NCBI RefSeq assembly: GCF_001514235.1
Contig: NZ_KQ948925.1
Location: forward strand, 373,469 to 437,468
DNA length: 64,000 nt
Direction of reading: 5' to 3'
From: Streptomyces caeruleatus
GTDB lineage: Bacteria; Actinomycetota; Actinomycetes; Streptomycetales; Streptomycetaceae
The translations under genes were made by a program, and so were the position numbers. The notes under the pieces are model-generated. The model had not been told where the DNA came from, made no database searches, and worked only from the letters and a program-made list of their open reading frames with translations. Below, piece by piece: positions 63,514 to 64,000 of the stretch. The stretch's first letter is position 1; every line of letters starts with the position of its first letter.

Positions 63514-64000
63514 ATGCGAGATCTGGTGCGGGACCGGTACCGACGGCGCAGTTCGCTGCGGCGCCGGTCGGATGTCGTCGAGGCGTGGACGTTGGCGGTG
63601 GTGGCCGTCCTGCTCCTCGTGCTGGCGCCCCTGGTCGGGGTGTTGACGGCCTGGTGGGCCCATGACAGCGCCCGGGTGACGGCCCAGGAACAGCGCGCCG
63701 AACGCCGGCAGGTCCGGGCCGAGGTCGTCGGCAGGCCCTCCGACACGCTGCCCATGGCACATGGCGGACGGCAGCCGTCCGCGAGGACGGCCGTGCGCTG
63801 GGCGGAGCCGGACGGCACCGCGCGCACGGCCACGGCGCGCGTCCCGGCGGGCGCGCGGAACGGCGAGACGGTCGACGTGTGGCTGGACTCCCAGGGTCGG
63901 AGCGTGGCCCCGCCTGCGGACGGCAGGGCGATCCTGCAGCACGCCATCACCATCGGTGTCTGCGCCACGGGCGGCACGGTCGGCGTGATCCTCCTGGGCC
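63514..64000 (+). CDS. Rv1733c-like membrane protein, truncated by window end
   Basis: Open from ATG 63514 to the window edge (162 codons). The N-terminus is basic with SSLRRRSDVVEAW, then a membrane helix (VAVLLLVLAPLVGVLTAWW), an outside stretch with DSARVTAQEQRAERRQVRAEV, and a second helix starting near residue 150. This arrangement matches the Rv1733c family of actinobacterial membrane proteins of unknown function. The C-terminus is missing. Confidence 0.82.
   Translation, partial: MRDLVRDRYRRRSSLRRRSDVVEAWTLAVVAVLLLVLAPLVGVLTAWWAHDSARVTAQEQRAERRQVRAEVVGRPSDTLPMAHGGRQPSARTAVRWAEPDGTARTATARVPAGARNGETVDVWLDSQGRSVAPPADGRAILQHAITIGVCATGGTVGVILLG

Overview
The window is high-GC actinobacterial DNA and almost certainly comes from a Streptomyces chromosome. 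Third codon positions are nearly all G or C, and GTG starts and GGAGG ribosome sites are common. The gene content also fits: CtaF, a Csp-like protein, the two-component MpaB/kinase neighbourhood, a SpoIIE-type phosphatase with PAS and GAF domains, a GH75 chitosanase, and a long GC-rich inverted repeat of a kind common in this genus. It reads as a chromosome-arm or arm-proximal segment of small accessory operons. I saw no rRNA, tRNA, CRISPR, prophage or insertion sequence.

Layout. 1-12.3 kb: an acyl-CoA ligase cut by the window edge, a frameshifted penicillin-acylase (S45) gene, a cytochrome P450 overlapping a class I terpene cyclase, a large LuxR/ATPase regulator, and a converging nitronate monooxygenase/acyl-CoA ligase pair. 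12.4-20.2 kb: a Tat-exported serine hydrolase, then a reverse-strand run of acyl-CoA dehydrogenase, MpaB-like oxygenase, Ser/Thr kinase with 42-residue TPR repeats, and FAD oxidoreductase. 20.3-25.2 kb: a Csp-like cysteine-rich protein, two small proteins, an orphan cytochrome b (QcrB type), and ctaD-ctaF facing it. 25.3-30.3 kb: PPK2 polyphosphate kinase, a double universal-stress protein, and a GH65 phosphorylase with beta-phosphoglucomutase (energy, phosphate and disaccharide metabolism).

30.8-36.7 kb: a LysR regulator and short SDR, an LLM monooxygenase with a TPR protein, an AhpD-like pseudogene and a MarR regulator. 35.2-39.5 kb: a hemicellulose locus with divergent GH1 and GH43 genes around a perfect LacI-type operator and a LacI regulator next door. 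39.8-47.2 kb: a lipoprotein, a pentapeptide-repeat membrane protein, an epoxide-hydrolase-like enzyme, and a secreted M36 metalloprotease with PKD domains and a coupled small lipoprotein. 47.4-51.3 kb: the PTS-type dihydroxyacetone kinase operon dhaK-dhaL-dhaM, then a TetR/SDR divergent pair. 51.3-54.2 kb: a secreted chitosanase, an FN3 lipoprotein with a DasR-like palindrome in front, and a secreted anchored protein. 54.2-57.4 kb: a FadH-type 2,4-dienoyl-CoA reductase with its PadR regulator and a palindromic operator, then a long inverted repeat. 57.5-64 kb: a secreted protein, the PAS-GAF-SpoIIE phosphatase, a HemK-like methyltransferase, a sulfite-oxidase-like molybdoenzyme with a flavin reductase, and a truncated Rv1733c-like membrane protein.

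Most notable points: the P450/terpene-cyclase pair has a TTA (bldA) codon in the P450 and Ala in place of the metal-binding Asn in the cyclase NSE motif; a region at 61.7 kb has mutually exclusive RNA helices; three unrelated loci carry 13-nt tandem repeats; and several matched regulator/operator pairs can be read directly.
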